From NCBI RefSeq assembly GCF_000382245.1, contig NZ_KB907885.1, forward strand, positions 1-55,066: a DNA stretch of 55,066 nucleotides, written 5' to 3'. The stretch's first letter is position 1, and each line of letters begins with the position of its first letter. Below are positions 35,078 through 44,551 of the stretch, in pieces. This DNA is from Kushneria aurantia DSM 21353 (lineage in GTDB: Bacteria > Pseudomonadota > Gammaproteobacteria > Pseudomonadales > Halomonadaceae). A program made the translations under genes and the position numbers. The notes below the pieces were generated by a model. The model had not been told where the DNA came from and did not search any database. It saw only the letters and a list, made by a program, of their open reading frames with translations.

Positions 35078-35977
35078 TCATCCGGGAAGTGACGTTTCGC
35101 CATGCAGCAGTGCCGTAGAGAGCGCCACCGACATCAGCTGATGCGCAAGGTCATCATCGGCGCGGTTCAGTCGGCAGGCGATAAAGTCGATACCCGGCAG
35201 TTCGAAGGGCAGGGCGACCACTTCTCCGGCAGCGATTGCCTGCTGCGCCATGTCCTGCGGTAGCGCTCCTATGCCGAGGCCTTGCCGAACCAGATGGATA
35301 ATCATGCTCAGGGAGCTTGAGCCGTGTAGCGGGGCGCTATCCAGATCGTGTTCGACCATGAAATTTCTGACTGTGCGGTAGATCAGACTGTGGCGTGACG
35401 GGGCGATAAAATCGATGCCGGCAAGGTCGCTGGCGCTGCAGTTTGTGGGGTCTGCAATGATGCGGCTGGAGACAACCAGGCGGGTCGGATAGTGACACAG
35501 CGGCCGGCTGATGAGGTTGTCATTGCTGACCGGACCGACCATGAAGGCGAGATCGATATCGTGATTGAGCAGGCGCTCGAAGACCCGCGGTGTAATATCC
35601 AGTTCGAACTCGATAGTCAGCTCCGGGTAGTGTGTGGCGCATGTGCTGATAAAAGCCGGTAGCCAGCTCAGTGCCAGGCTTTCCACAATGCCCAGCCGCA
35701 GCCTGCCGCGATAGAGATCCGGCGATTGCATGGCGCCGAGCGCCAGTTGACGCGCCGCCAGCATCCTTTCGGCGTGATCAAGAAATTCCTGGCCGCGGCG
35801 GGTAGGGCGCATGGGACGACGGTGACGCTCGAGCAGCGTATGCCCGACGCTGCTTTCGAGCCTGCTGATACGATCGGAGATCGAGGGCTGAGTGAGATTG
35901 AGATGGCTGGCCGCCAGCCGAAAGGAGCCCAGCCGTACAATCCATACGAAAGCTTCCAGCTCCTTGAAATCGAACAT
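35078..35977 (-). CDS. LysR-family transcriptional regulator
   Basis: A 299-residue regulator. The N-terminal winged helix is MFDFKELEAFVWIVRLGSFRLAASHLNLTQPSISDRISRLESSVG; the rest is a type 2 periplasmic-binding-like effector domain (RGRLRLGIVESLALSWLPAFI onward). It lies upstream of the DUF1445-TRAP operon on the same strand, with a 136-base gap that carries its own promoter-like sequence. LysR regulators are more often divergent from their targets; control of this operon is inferred from position. Confidence 0.92.
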   Translation of the reverse strand: MFDFKELEAFVWIVRLGSFRLAASHLNLTQPSISDRISRLESSVGHTLLERHRRPMRPTRRGQEFLDHAERMLAARQLALGAMQSPDLYRGRLRLGIVESLALSWLPAFISTCATHYPELTIEFELDITPRVFERLLNHDIDLAFMVGPVSNDNLISRPLCHYPTRLVVSSRIIADPTNCSASDLAGIDFIAPSRHSLIYRTVRNFMVEHDLDSAPLHGSSSLSMIIHLVRQGLGIGALPQDMAQQAIAAGEVVALPFELPGIDFIACRLNRADDDLAHQLMSVALSTALLHGETSLPG

Positions 35978-36025
35978 GCCGTTCTCCTGTCGGATCGGGT
36001 CATAGCCGGGCGCGATATGCGGACA

Positions 36026-36358
36026 CTATGACAGGATTATCACCACCACTCCGAAAACCGCGACGCCCGCTACCACCGGCCAGCCCAGGCTGCGCAGCCG
36101 CCACCACAAAGCCAGCGTTATCGCACTGCCTGCCAGGGTCGCCAGCCAGCCGGTGACGCTCTGCTCGGACGGCACCAGCGACACCCCCAGCACGGCAGCG
36201 ATCATCATCGGTCCCAGCGCCGCCAGCCACTGCGGCAGTGCGCCGGTACGGTGGGGCGAGCGGCGCAGACGGCGCTGCATCCACAAAAGCGGCAGCGCAC
36301 GCAGCAGCCAGGTGCCCAGGGCAGCGGCGATAACGCCCAGCCATAGCGCGCTGCTCAT
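36026..36358 (-). CDS. azlD: Branched-chain amino acid export protein AzlD
   Basis: A 110-residue membrane protein with about four hydrophobic helices (LWLGVIAAALGTWLLRALPLLW, WLAALGPMMIAAVLGVSLVP, ITLALWWRLRSLGWPVVAGVAVFGVVV). It is the small partner of AzlC in LIV-E exporters. The ATG overlaps the azlC stop by four bases. A much longer in-frame extension upstream is only the azlC region in another frame. Confidence 0.88.
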   Translation of the reverse strand: MSSALWLGVIAAALGTWLLRALPLLWMQRRLRRSPHRTGALPQWLAALGPMMIAAVLGVSLVPSEQSVTGWLATLAGSAITLALWWRLRSLGWPVVAGVAVFGVVVIILS

Positions 36359-37068
36359 GAGTACCTCCCGCTGACGGCAGGCAGCAGATAGAAACAGAGC
36401 ATGCCGCAGGCCGCTGCCAGCACGATGGCGAAATCGGCCGGGCCGGTCAGGGTCAGGACAAGGCCGGCGACGGTGCTTACCGTCAGCGCTGCGCTCCAGC
36501 GTAATGAGGTGAAGCGCGGCGCTACCAGTACCAGAAAGAGTGCCGGCAGCGCGAAGGGCATTACCCTGTCCAGCAGCGGCCAGCGCGCCGTCAGCCACTC
36601 GCCGGCCAGCGCGCCGAGCAGGGAGCCGCCAATCCAGACCAGCCACGCCAGTAGTGAGGCGGCGGCGAACCAACCGAGGCGCCGTTCGCTCTCAAGCTGC
36701 GGCAGGCGGGCGTGGGCGAGGGCGAAGACCTGATCGGTGAGGCCGTGCATCAGCCACGGCCAGCTGCGGCTGCGCGGCAACCACTCGGCGAGGTTGGGCG
36801 CGTAGGCAAGGTGGCGCAGGTTGATCACCAGCGTCATCACCACGGTGAGCCACAGCGGCGCGCCGGCGGCGGCCATGCCGACGAACAGGAACTGTGAGGC
36901 GCCGGCGTAGATGAGGGCCGAGATCAGTCCCACCTCCAGCGGCGAGAAGCCCGCCCGCGAGGCGATCACACCGAAGGAGATGGCGACCGGCAGATAGCCG
37001 CCCAGCAGCGGCAGGGTGTCGCGCAGGCCGCTGCGCCAGCCCGCTGGCGCCGTCGCGGTGGTCGTCAT
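36355..37068 (-). CDS. azlC: Branched-chain amino acid exporter AzlC
   Basis: A 237-residue membrane protein. LGGYLPVAISFGVIASRAGFSPLEVGLISALIYAGASQFLFVGM and VINLRHLAYAPNLAEWLP are the AzlC signatures. With AzlD it exports branched-chain or related amino acids (leucine, azaleucine in relatives). The ATG at 37068 overlaps the upstream regulator's stop by four bases, so all three genes form one coupled unit. Confidence 0.92.
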   Translation of the reverse strand: MTTTATAPAGWRSGLRDTLPLLGGYLPVAISFGVIASRAGFSPLEVGLISALIYAGASQFLFVGMAAAGAPLWLTVVMTLVINLRHLAYAPNLAEWLPRSRSWPWLMHGLTDQVFALAHARLPQLESERRLGWFAAASLLAWLVWIGGSLLGALAGEWLTARWPLLDRVMPFALPALFLVLVAPRFTSLRWSAALTVSTVAGLVLTLTGPADFAIVLAAACGMLCFYLLPAVSGRYS

Positions 37069-37589
37069 AAGGGCCTCTGCGGATAGACAATGGTGAGCAG
37101 AAAGGTGGCGCCCTCGTCGTCGCCGCGATAGAGGTGCCTCCGGTCGGCGGCGAAGTCGCAGTGCTCTCCCGGCCCCAGCTGACGCTCTTCTCCTTCGCTG
37201 CCCACGAGCAGACGGCCACTGATCACGCTGGCGTGCTCGCGTATCCCGGCACCGTGAGCCTCGGCGCGGCGGCAGGCGTGGGGCCGGCACTGCATCCACC
37301 AGGCTTCGACCACCGGTGTGCCGCGGCCACGCTCGATCAGGCGGGCGGTGACACCCCCTTCGTCGAGCGGTGCCGGATCGTCGATGATCAGCTCGGCGAA
37401 AGGCACTTCAAGCTGGATCGCCAGCCGCCACAGGGTGTCCAGAGTGGGGTTGGCATTCCCCTGTTCAAGGCGCGACAGACTGGATTTGGCCAGGCCGGCG
37501 CGTTCAGCGAGATGAGACAGCGACCAGTGGCGCTGGCGTCGCAGCTGGCCGATGCGCTGACCGAGCTGCTGCAGGGCTTCAGGGGTCAT
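37065..37589 (-). CDS. XRE-family regulator with C-terminal cupin domain
   Basis: A 174-residue regulator. HTH part: LGQRIGQLRRQRHWSLSHLAERAGLAKSSLSRLEQGNANPTLDTLWRLA (residues 8-56). The cupin part runs to the end, with EAHGAGIREHASVISGRLLVG and LGPGEHCDFAADRRHLYRG. Such proteins sense small ligands in the cupin. Being first of a unit with azlC and azlD, it likely controls amino acid export. Confidence 0.92.
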   Translation of the reverse strand: MTPEALQQLGQRIGQLRRQRHWSLSHLAERAGLAKSSLSRLEQGNANPTLDTLWRLAIQLEVPFAELIIDDPAPLDEGGVTARLIERGRGTPVVEAWWMQCRPHACRRAEAHGAGIREHASVISGRLLVGSEGEERQLGPGEHCDFAADRRHLYRGDDEGATFLLTIVYPQRPL

Positions 37590-37773
37590 GAGATCCTTAC
37601 CGTAGCGGTGTTCCTTTTATGGAACGCCTCGCGTTCTTTATATCGAACGATGCGATGAACGGCAACCCCTTGCGCCGAGCAGGCCATGGCCGAACTGATC
37701 ATTGATTGTAATGATCACGACATCCTGGTGTAGGATCGTGACAATCGTCTCGACTGGTGGGGAGTTACGTGCT

Positions 37774-38373
37774 ATGCGCCAACCCATGGTGTTACGCCTT
37801 CATGCTTCGGGGATTCCGATCGATTGGCTAACCCTCGAGGAGGCGGCGGTGTTGATGTCACGACCGTCCGAAGGCGGCGTGGTGTGGTCGGACGGCGATC
37901 GGGCCTTTCGTCTGCATGGCGGCACCAGCTCGCGCACCGGCCGACAGTCCTATATCGATATTCCCGAAGTGATCGGGGTTGCCCCACCGGCCAGCGCCAT
38001 GCTGGCCTTCGAACATACCGGCTTCAACCGGGTGATCTGCAAGTACCGCGAGGGGCTGTGCTGCGCCTACTGCGGCAATACCGTGACCCGCCAGGCGCTG
38101 ACCATCGACCATATTCTGCCGCGCTCGCGCGGTGGCCAGCTGTCGATGCTCAATGCGGTGGCCTGCTGTCAGCACTGTAATAGTCTGAAGGGGAGCCGCA
38201 CGCCGGAAGAGGCGGGCATGGCGCTGCTGCTCAAGCCCTTTGTGCCGACCATGGCGGAGGTGCTTTATATGATGCGGCCCAAAACAATGAGCGACCGTCA
38301 GCTGTGGTATCTCAAGGCGCAGTTCAAAAACGCCTCGCTGCGCGATTATCTCAGTCGGGCACTGGCGGCCTGA
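37774..38373 (+). CDS. HNH endonuclease
   Basis: A 199-residue protein with a zinc-type HNH nuclease core: CAYCGNTVTRQALTIDHILPRSRGG, then NAVACCQHCNSLKGSRTPEEAGM. The two CxxC pairs hold zinc and the DH-x-N residues form the active site. N-terminal 85 residues are of unknown fold; the C-terminal part is helical. HNH proteins of this type are common free-standing genes in Proteobacteria with no assigned role. The start is ATG 37774 after GGGGAG. Confidence 0.87.
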   Translation: MRQPMVLRLHASGIPIDWLTLEEAAVLMSRPSEGGVVWSDGDRAFRLHGGTSSRTGRQSYIDIPEVIGVAPPASAMLAFEHTGFNRVICKYREGLCCAYCGNTVTRQALTIDHILPRSRGGQLSMLNAVACCQHCNSLKGSRTPEEAGMALLLKPFVPTMAEVLYMMRPKTMSDRQLWYLKAQFKNASLRDYLSRALAA

Positions 38374-38420
38374 AACAGGCGGTTTCTTCCCGTCTTCAAA
38401 TAAAAGCTTCGGAGAGTACC

Positions 38421-38987
38421 TTGACTGAGCCCGCACGCTGCCGCTGGGCCGTGGGCAACGCCCTGCTGGCCGACTATCACGATCATGAATGGGGCGTGCC
38501 GGAGTACGATAGCCGTGCACTGTGGGAGAAGCTGATGCTGGATGGCTTTCAGGCCGGGCTGTCGTGGCTGACCATCCTCAAAAAGCGTGACGCCTTTCGT
38601 GAGGCCTTCGTCGGCTTCGAGCCGCAGCGGGTGGCGAATTTCGACAGCCGGGATGTCGACCGCCTGCTGGATAACGCCGCTATTGTGCGTTCGCGTGCCA
38701 AGATCGAGGCGACCATCGGCAACGCCCGCGCCTATTTGAATATGGAGGCGCAGGACGAGCCATTCGGCCCCTTCTGCTGGCAGATGGTGGGGGGCCGGCC
38801 GATTCAGGGCGCGCCGCCGGTGCCGACGCAGACGCCGCTGTCGGTCGAACTGTCGAAAGCATTGAAAAAGCGAGGTTTTCGCTTTGCCGGGCCGGTGATT
38901 GTCTACGCCTGGATGCAGGCCACCGGTATGGTCAACGACCACGCGCCCGACTGCTGGTGCCGCCGCACCGTGGCGGCGATGGGCTGA
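38421..38987 (+). CDS. tag: DNA-3-methyladenine glycosylase I
   Basis: A 188-residue repair glycosylase removing 3-methyladenine. ARCRWAVGNALLADYHDHEWGVPEYDSRALWEKLMLDGFQAGLSWLTILKKR is the N-terminal half; the zinc ligands correspond to the Cys of RCRW, the His of YHDHEW, and the His and Cys of NDHAPDCWC. NARAYLNME and LSKALKKRGFRFAGPVIVYAWMQATG match the rest. The start is a TTG at 38421 with GGAGAG upstream; no ATG fits. Confidence 0.95.
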   Translation: MTEPARCRWAVGNALLADYHDHEWGVPEYDSRALWEKLMLDGFQAGLSWLTILKKRDAFREAFVGFEPQRVANFDSRDVDRLLDNAAIVRSRAKIEATIGNARAYLNMEAQDEPFGPFCWQMVGGRPIQGAPPVPTQTPLSVELSKALKKRGFRFAGPVIVYAWMQATGMVNDHAPDCWCRRTVAAMG

Positions 38988-39061
38988 GGCGGGCAGGTTG
39001 CCCTGATGCAATACCGTCGTCGTCTCATCGGCAAAAACTGTCGCTGGTGCAACCGCGCCGG

Positions 39062-39076
39062 AACGTATTTTACGTT
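39062..39076. promoter_or_regulatory. Palindrome AACGTA-TTT-TACGTT upstream of frmA
   Basis: A perfect 6-3-6 inverted repeat 108 bases before frmA in the only promoter-sized gap. It may be an operator for formaldehyde-dependent control; no FrmR-like gene is in the window. Confidence 0.45.
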
Positions 39077-39171
39077 ATGTTGTGAGGGCCTTGTGGACTT
39101 CAGGAGAGCTGACGTTGGCCATGACGTGACGTTGGCGGCATCCTTTTGAGTCCAGTCATAAATGTTTGTGA

Positions 39172-40293
<1,122 letters not shown>

Positions 40294-40410
40294 TTCGCGC
40301 GGCGCCGGGATGCTCACTGTCCCGGCGCTGCGGATTGCATCCATATCACGCCATGCCATGAACAGTGCGGCGCGGGAGTCCGAAGCCCGCACCGCAGAGA
40401 GAGTGCGATC

Positions 40411-41259
40411 ATGACCGACAAGCTCGAACAGAAAAGCGCCAACCGCTGCCATGGCGGCTGGGTGAAGCGTTTCAGCCACTACTCGAACACGCTCGACTGC
40501 GAGATGGTGTTCGGCATTTTTCTGCCGCCGCAGGTCGAGCAGGGTCCGGTACCGGTGCTGTGGTGGCTGTCGGGGCTGACCTGCAACGACGAGAATTTCA
40601 TGCAGAAGGCCGGCGCGCAGAAAATGGCCGCGGAGCTGGGCATTGCCATCGTCTGTCCCGACACCAGCCCGCGCGGTACCGACCTGCCGGGCGAGCACGA
40701 CAGCTTCGACTTCGGCTCCGGCGCCGGTTTTTATCTCAATGCCCGCCGCGCGCCCTGGTCGCAGCACTATAAAATGTACGACTACGTCACCGAGGAGCTG
40801 CCGGCGCTGGTGCGTGAACATTTCCCTGTCAGCGAGCGAGAGGCGATCAGCGGCCATTCGATGGGCGGTCACGGTGCGCTGGTCTGTGCGCTGCGCCAGC
40901 CCGGGCGCTACGCCAGCGTTTCAGCCTTTGCGCCGGTCACCAATCCGGTCGACTGCCCCTGGGGCGAGAAGGCGTTTTCGAACTACCTGGGCGACGATCG
41001 TAGCGAATGGGCCGAGTGGGACGCCTGTGAGCTGATTCTGGCTGGCAAATCGAAGCAGGGACTACTGGTCGACCAGGGCGAGGCGGACAACTTCCTCGAC
41101 GAGCAGTTGAAGCCCGGCCATCTCGAAAAGGCGTGCCATCTGCAGGGCGTGCCGCTCGAGCTTCGTCGCCAGCCCGGCTATGATCACAGCTACTTCTTTA
41201 TCGCGACCTTTATCGACGATCATCTGAAATATCACGCCGAGCATCTGTTCGCCTCCTGA
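40411..41259 (+). CDS. fghA: S-formylglutathione hydrolase
   Basis: A 282-residue alpha/beta-hydrolase (esterase D type) releasing formate and glutathione. The nucleophile elbow is SGHSMGGHGALVCAL; YDHSYFFIATFIDDHLKYH carries the catalytic His. VLWWLSGLTCNDENFMQKAGAQKMAAELG is the N-terminal signature. Separated from frmA by 117 bases and codirectional. Confidence 0.96.
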   Translation: MTDKLEQKSANRCHGGWVKRFSHYSNTLDCEMVFGIFLPPQVEQGPVPVLWWLSGLTCNDENFMQKAGAQKMAAELGIAIVCPDTSPRGTDLPGEHDSFDFGSGAGFYLNARRAPWSQHYKMYDYVTEELPALVREHFPVSEREAISGHSMGGHGALVCALRQPGRYASVSAFAPVTNPVDCPWGEKAFSNYLGDDRSEWAEWDACELILAGKSKQGLLVDQGEADNFLDEQLKPGHLEKACHLQGVPLELRRQPGYDHSYFFIATFIDDHLKYHAEHLFAS

Positions 41260-41329
41260 GCGGCGAGACGGTCAGTCGGCGGACTGCCGCCGAGCATAGC
41301 GGGTGGGCAGCCACGGGCAGGGGAGAGCA

Positions 41330-42031
41330 ATGAGAGAGTGGATCGGCTGGCTGGGCTATTGGGCGCTGCGCATTCTGCTGGGTGCCATGCTGGTCTCGAT
41401 ACTGCTGGTCGCGCTGTTTCGTTTCGTGCCGCTGCCCGGCTCGATGGTGATGCTGGAGCGCTGGGCCGGCGCCCGGCTGGCGGGTGAGCCCTTTGCGCTG
41501 CACTACCGCTGGACGCCCTGGCAGTCGCTTTCCGACGAAGCCAGGCTGGCGGTGATTGCCGCCGAGGATCAGAATTTCCCCAATCACTTCGGCTTCGACT
41601 TCGGTCAGATTCGCGATGCGATTCAGGCCTGGCGTGAAGGCAGAACGCTACGCGGTGCCAGCACCATCAGTCAGCAGACGGCCAAGAACGTTTTTCTGTG
41701 GAGCGATCGTAGCGTCCTGCGCAAGGGACTCGAGGTCTGGTTCACCTTCCTGATCGAGTTGATCTGGCCCAAGCAGCGTATTCTCGAGGTGTATCTCAAT
41801 GTGGCGGAGTGGGATCGTGGCGTCTTCGGGCTGGATGCCGCTGCCGAGCACTACTTTGGCATCAGGGCGAGCCAGGTTAGTGCCGACCGGGCTGCCAGAC
41901 TTGCCGCCGTATTACCCAACCCCCTTGAATGGAGTCCGCTGCATCCCAATGCTTATGTTCAGGGGCGCATCGCATGGATTCGCCAACAGATGCGTCAGCT
42001 GGGCGGTGTCGGCTATCTGCAGCGTCTGTGA
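41330..42031 (+). CDS. mtgA: Monofunctional peptidoglycan glycosyltransferase
   Basis: A 233-residue GT51 enzyme anchored by one N-terminal helix (ALRILLGAMLVSILLVALF). Active-site motifs are VIAAEDQNFPNHFGFDF (catalytic Glu), GASTISQQTAKNVFLW and KQRILEVYLNVAEWDRGVFG. It polymerises lipid II into glycan strands in the periplasm. The start is ATG 41330 with GGGAGAG upstream. Confidence 0.95.
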   Translation: MREWIGWLGYWALRILLGAMLVSILLVALFRFVPLPGSMVMLERWAGARLAGEPFALHYRWTPWQSLSDEARLAVIAAEDQNFPNHFGFDFGQIRDAIQAWREGRTLRGASTISQQTAKNVFLWSDRSVLRKGLEVWFTFLIELIWPKQRILEVYLNVAEWDRGVFGLDAAAEHYFGIRASQVSADRAARLAAVLPNPLEWSPLHPNAYVQGRIAWIRQQMRQLGGVGYLQRL

Positions 42032-42157
42032 CCGGCGCCGGCTTGAAATACACCGACACTGCATTTACATATTGTAACAAGGTCGTCTGAACTTCATTGC
42101 CGTTCGGGCGTCATACCGAGTGGCACATACGCAACTGCAATAGAAGGTACTCACAGA

Positions 42158-42544
42158 ATGTCGATGAAACGTTTCGCCGCCGTTGTATCCGCTTCGATGC
42201 TCGCGACCGGTTTTGCCGCAGCACCCGTGCTGGCTGCCGATCAATCGTCTTCCCAGAGCGGCCAGGCACAGCAGCAGGCGCAGAACTTCAGCGATGAGCA
42301 GCTGCAGAACTTCGCCGCCGCTTCGCAGGAAATTGCCGGCATTTCCCAGAACTATACCCAGCAGCTGCAGAACGCCGAAGGCTCTGAAGCCCAGCAGAGC
42401 ATCCGCGAGGAAGCCAACCAGCAGATGGTGCAGGCCGTGCAGGATAACAACCTTGATGTCGAGGAGTTCAACCGCATCGGTCAGGCCGTGCAGAACAACC
42501 CGCAGATGATGCAGCGGGTCCAGCAGATGGCGCAGCAACAGTAA
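42158..42544 (+). CDS. Exported DUF4168 protein
   Basis: A 128-residue small periplasmic protein with signal peptide MSMKRFAAVVSASMLATGFAAAPVLA and a Gln-rich helical body (FSDEQLQNFAAASQEIAGISQNY, NLDVEEFNRIGQAVQNNPQMMQRV). This is the DUF4168 pattern. Function unknown; about a quarter of the mature residues are Gln. The upstream gap carries AGAAGG as ribosome site. Confidence 0.85.
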   Translation: MSMKRFAAVVSASMLATGFAAAPVLAADQSSSQSGQAQQQAQNFSDEQLQNFAAASQEIAGISQNYTQQLQNAEGSEAQQSIREEANQQMVQAVQDNNLDVEEFNRIGQAVQNNPQMMQRVQQMAQQQ

Positions 42545-42597
42545 GCGCGACTGACTGATGCTCGGGTCGTCATCGGGCGGCCCTTGTCGTTGTTGTT

Positions 42598-42623
42598 AAG
42601 GGCCGCCACGATTGGCGGCCCTT
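42598..42623. terminator. Hairpin terminator between the DUF4168 gene and the convergent AEC gene
   Basis: AAGGGCCGCC pairs with GGCGGCCCTT around ACGATT. T-richness is modest on both sides (CCTCGTTTG on the plus strand), so efficiency may be moderate. A third copy of the arm (GGGCGGCCC, 42575-42583) lies just upstream and could form an alternative stem. Confidence 0.65.
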
Positions 42624-42645
42624 CCTCGTTTGTGGGATGGGTCGT

Positions 42646-43518
42646 TCAGACCACCCAGATCAGCATGATGGGCAGGTAGATAAAGGAGAGCAGCGTGGAG
42701 GAGAGCACCAGGCTTGCGACGAATTCCGGCGAGCGCCCCGCCTTCTGGGCGAACAGGTAGTTATACACCGCTACCGGCATGCACAGCATGATGGTGAGGA
42801 TATTACGTGTCTGATCGTCGAGGCTCAGCAGCAGCCCCACCCCCTGGGCGATGAACCCGGCCAGCACCACCCGGCCGACAGCGAAGCCCAGCGCCTTCGA
42901 CAGACTGCGCGCGCGAATACTGGCCAGCGAAACGCCCAGTGTGATCAGCATGATGGGAATGGTCATGCCGGCCAGCAGTTCGATGCTGTTGGCCAACCAG
43001 GCGGGCAGTGTAATGCCGGAGGCCATCAGCACGATGGCGATCAGGCTGGCGTGAATGGTGGGGTTGGTCAGCATGCTGCGCAGCGGCCGCGAGCTGCTGG
43101 TGATGCTGCCGACCACGAACTGGCCGATCGACATGATGGTGAATACTGCGATCGCCAGCGAGAAGCCACTGCCCTGAAAGGCGTACATCGCCAGCGGTAG
43201 ACCCATATTGCCGGTGTTGGGAAAGAGTACCGGCGGCACGATAACGCGCCAATCAATACGTGTCAGCCGCGACAGCAGCACGCCGGCGGCCAGCAGCAGC
43301 ATCAGGCAGAGCAGGGTGGCGCCGGCCATGGTCGAAAAGGCTGACAGGGTGATCTGTGCCCCGGCCAGTGAATTGATGATCAGACAGGGGGTGCCGACAT
43401 TGAATACCAGTTTGGTAACGAAACCGGTCGGGTAGGGCTGGCGGAAGCGCACCCAGAAATAGCCGACGCCTGCACCGGCGATGATGGGCGCCATGACGGC
43501 GAAAATTTGAGCAAACAT
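42646..43518 (-). CDS. AEC family transporter (auxin efflux carrier type)
   Basis: A 290-residue membrane protein with about ten helices in the AEC arrangement: MAPIIAGAGVGYFWVRF, VFNVGTPCLIINSLAG, PVLFPNTGNMGLPLAMYAF and NPTIHASLIAIVLMASG. Family members move carboxylates or amino-acid-like anions (malate, malonate); the substrate here is unknown. Confidence 0.9.
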   Translation of the reverse strand: MFAQIFAVMAPIIAGAGVGYFWVRFRQPYPTGFVTKLVFNVGTPCLIINSLAGAQITLSAFSTMAGATLLCLMLLLAAGVLLSRLTRIDWRVIVPPVLFPNTGNMGLPLAMYAFQGSGFSLAIAVFTIMSIGQFVVGSITSSSRPLRSMLTNPTIHASLIAIVLMASGITLPAWLANSIELLAGMTIPIMLITLGVSLASIRARSLSKALGFAVGRVVLAGFIAQGVGLLLSLDDQTRNILTIMLCMPVAVYNYLFAQKAGRSPEFVASLVLSSTLLSFIYLPIMLIWVV

Positions 43519-43634
43519 GGCGGCGCCCTGCTGAAGAGTCGTCGGGTTGGCAGTTGCTGCTGGCCCGCTATTGTAGCATGGCTACATCGAATAGACTTTG
43601 GTCCTGTCTGCTTCTGTTTCGGCCTCTCGCCAGA

Positions 43635-44516
43635 CTACTCGTCGCGCCTCGGTGCGGCAATGACACGCCCGTGCCTGCCCGCCAGGCGTCTGTCCTGCCC
43701 CGAACGACGCCCGCCGCGTCTGGCCTGACCGGCCAGCTCGGCAATCAGCGACTGCTCCGGCAGGTGCTGCCAGAAGCGTGCCGGCATGCTGCGCCGCATG
43801 CACTTCTCGTTGACCCGTGAGGGGTTGAAGGTGCTGGCGTAGTAGGCCAGCCATAGCGCTTCGCCCTCGTCCTCCAGGGTCAGCAGAGCGCGGTAATCGT
43901 CGTGACAGAATTGCCGCGCCGGCCGCTCGATGTGCCATGCCCGGCCGTCGCAGCTGATCGCCCCTCGGGGCGTCATGATCAGCCAGCTGTGCCGGCCCAT
44001 ACGCTGAATGAAGTGTTCGGCGGCGTCGGCCAGCACCTCATGACGCGGCTCGAACCAGGCGATGAACGCCGGGCCGCTGTCGGCATCCTCCTCTCGGTAG
44101 CGCCGCTGAAAGCGCAAAAAGGCGTGCATGTGATGGGCCTCGTGGTCGACCGCTCGCGCTCGCCGTGCCAGTTCGGCGCCGTCCGTGTCGCCGGCCAGCA
44201 GGGCTTCGCCTTCTCCCAGTGCCAGTCGCCAGACGACGCGATAAAGCAGCGACCAGCCACACTCCCGCTGTGGCTCGATACAGTAGCGCGAGGCGCGCTC
44301 CAGCTGCGCCAGCGCGCGGTGTGTCAGCCGCGGCTTGAGCGCGGCGCCAGAGGGATCGGGCAGGGGCGTGTCGGCATCGGCAAAGAGGTCGCGCTCACCA
44401 ATGCCGTTTTCAAACAGCACCGCCTCCGGCGGCAGACGCCGTGCCAGCAACTGGCGTGCATGTTCGCGCCAGCAGTCGAAATGGGGGTGCTCGAGGCGCA
44501 CGGTATACAGGGTCAC
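43635..44516 (-). CDS. DUF4130 protein, partner of a putative DNA modification/repair radical SAM enzyme (TIGR03915-like)
   Basis: A 293-residue protein: LARRLPPEAVLFENG, VWRLALGEGEALLAGDTDGAELARRARAVDHEAHHMHAFLRFQRR, WFEPRHEVLADAAEHFIQRM, and ALWLAYYASTFNPSRVNEKCMRRSMPARFWQHLPEQ with a short Arg-rich tail. This is the DUF4130/TIGR03915 type, which occurs next to TIGR03916 radical SAM proteins. The exact chemistry is not established. It starts 35 bases after the radical SAM gene and probably shares its LexA-controlled promoter. Confidence 0.85.
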   Translation of the reverse strand: MTLYTVRLEHPHFDCWREHARQLLARRLPPEAVLFENGIGERDLFADADTPLPDPSGAALKPRLTHRALAQLERASRYCIEPQRECGWSLLYRVVWRLALGEGEALLAGDTDGAELARRARAVDHEAHHMHAFLRFQRRYREEDADSGPAFIAWFEPRHEVLADAAEHFIQRMGRHSWLIMTPRGAISCDGRAWHIERPARQFCHDDYRALLTLEDEGEALWLAYYASTFNPSRVNEKCMRRSMPARFWQHLPEQSLIAELAGQARRGGRRSGQDRRLAGRHGRVIAAPRRDE

Positions 44517-44551
44517 GGCGGCTCCGTAGTTTTACTACAGGATTTTGTCGG

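Noticed and set aside
36359-36673. N-terminal extension of AzlD
   Set aside because: It overlaps azlC in another frame and is Arg/Ala-rich; the ATG at 36358 gives the proper membrane protein and a four-base overlap.
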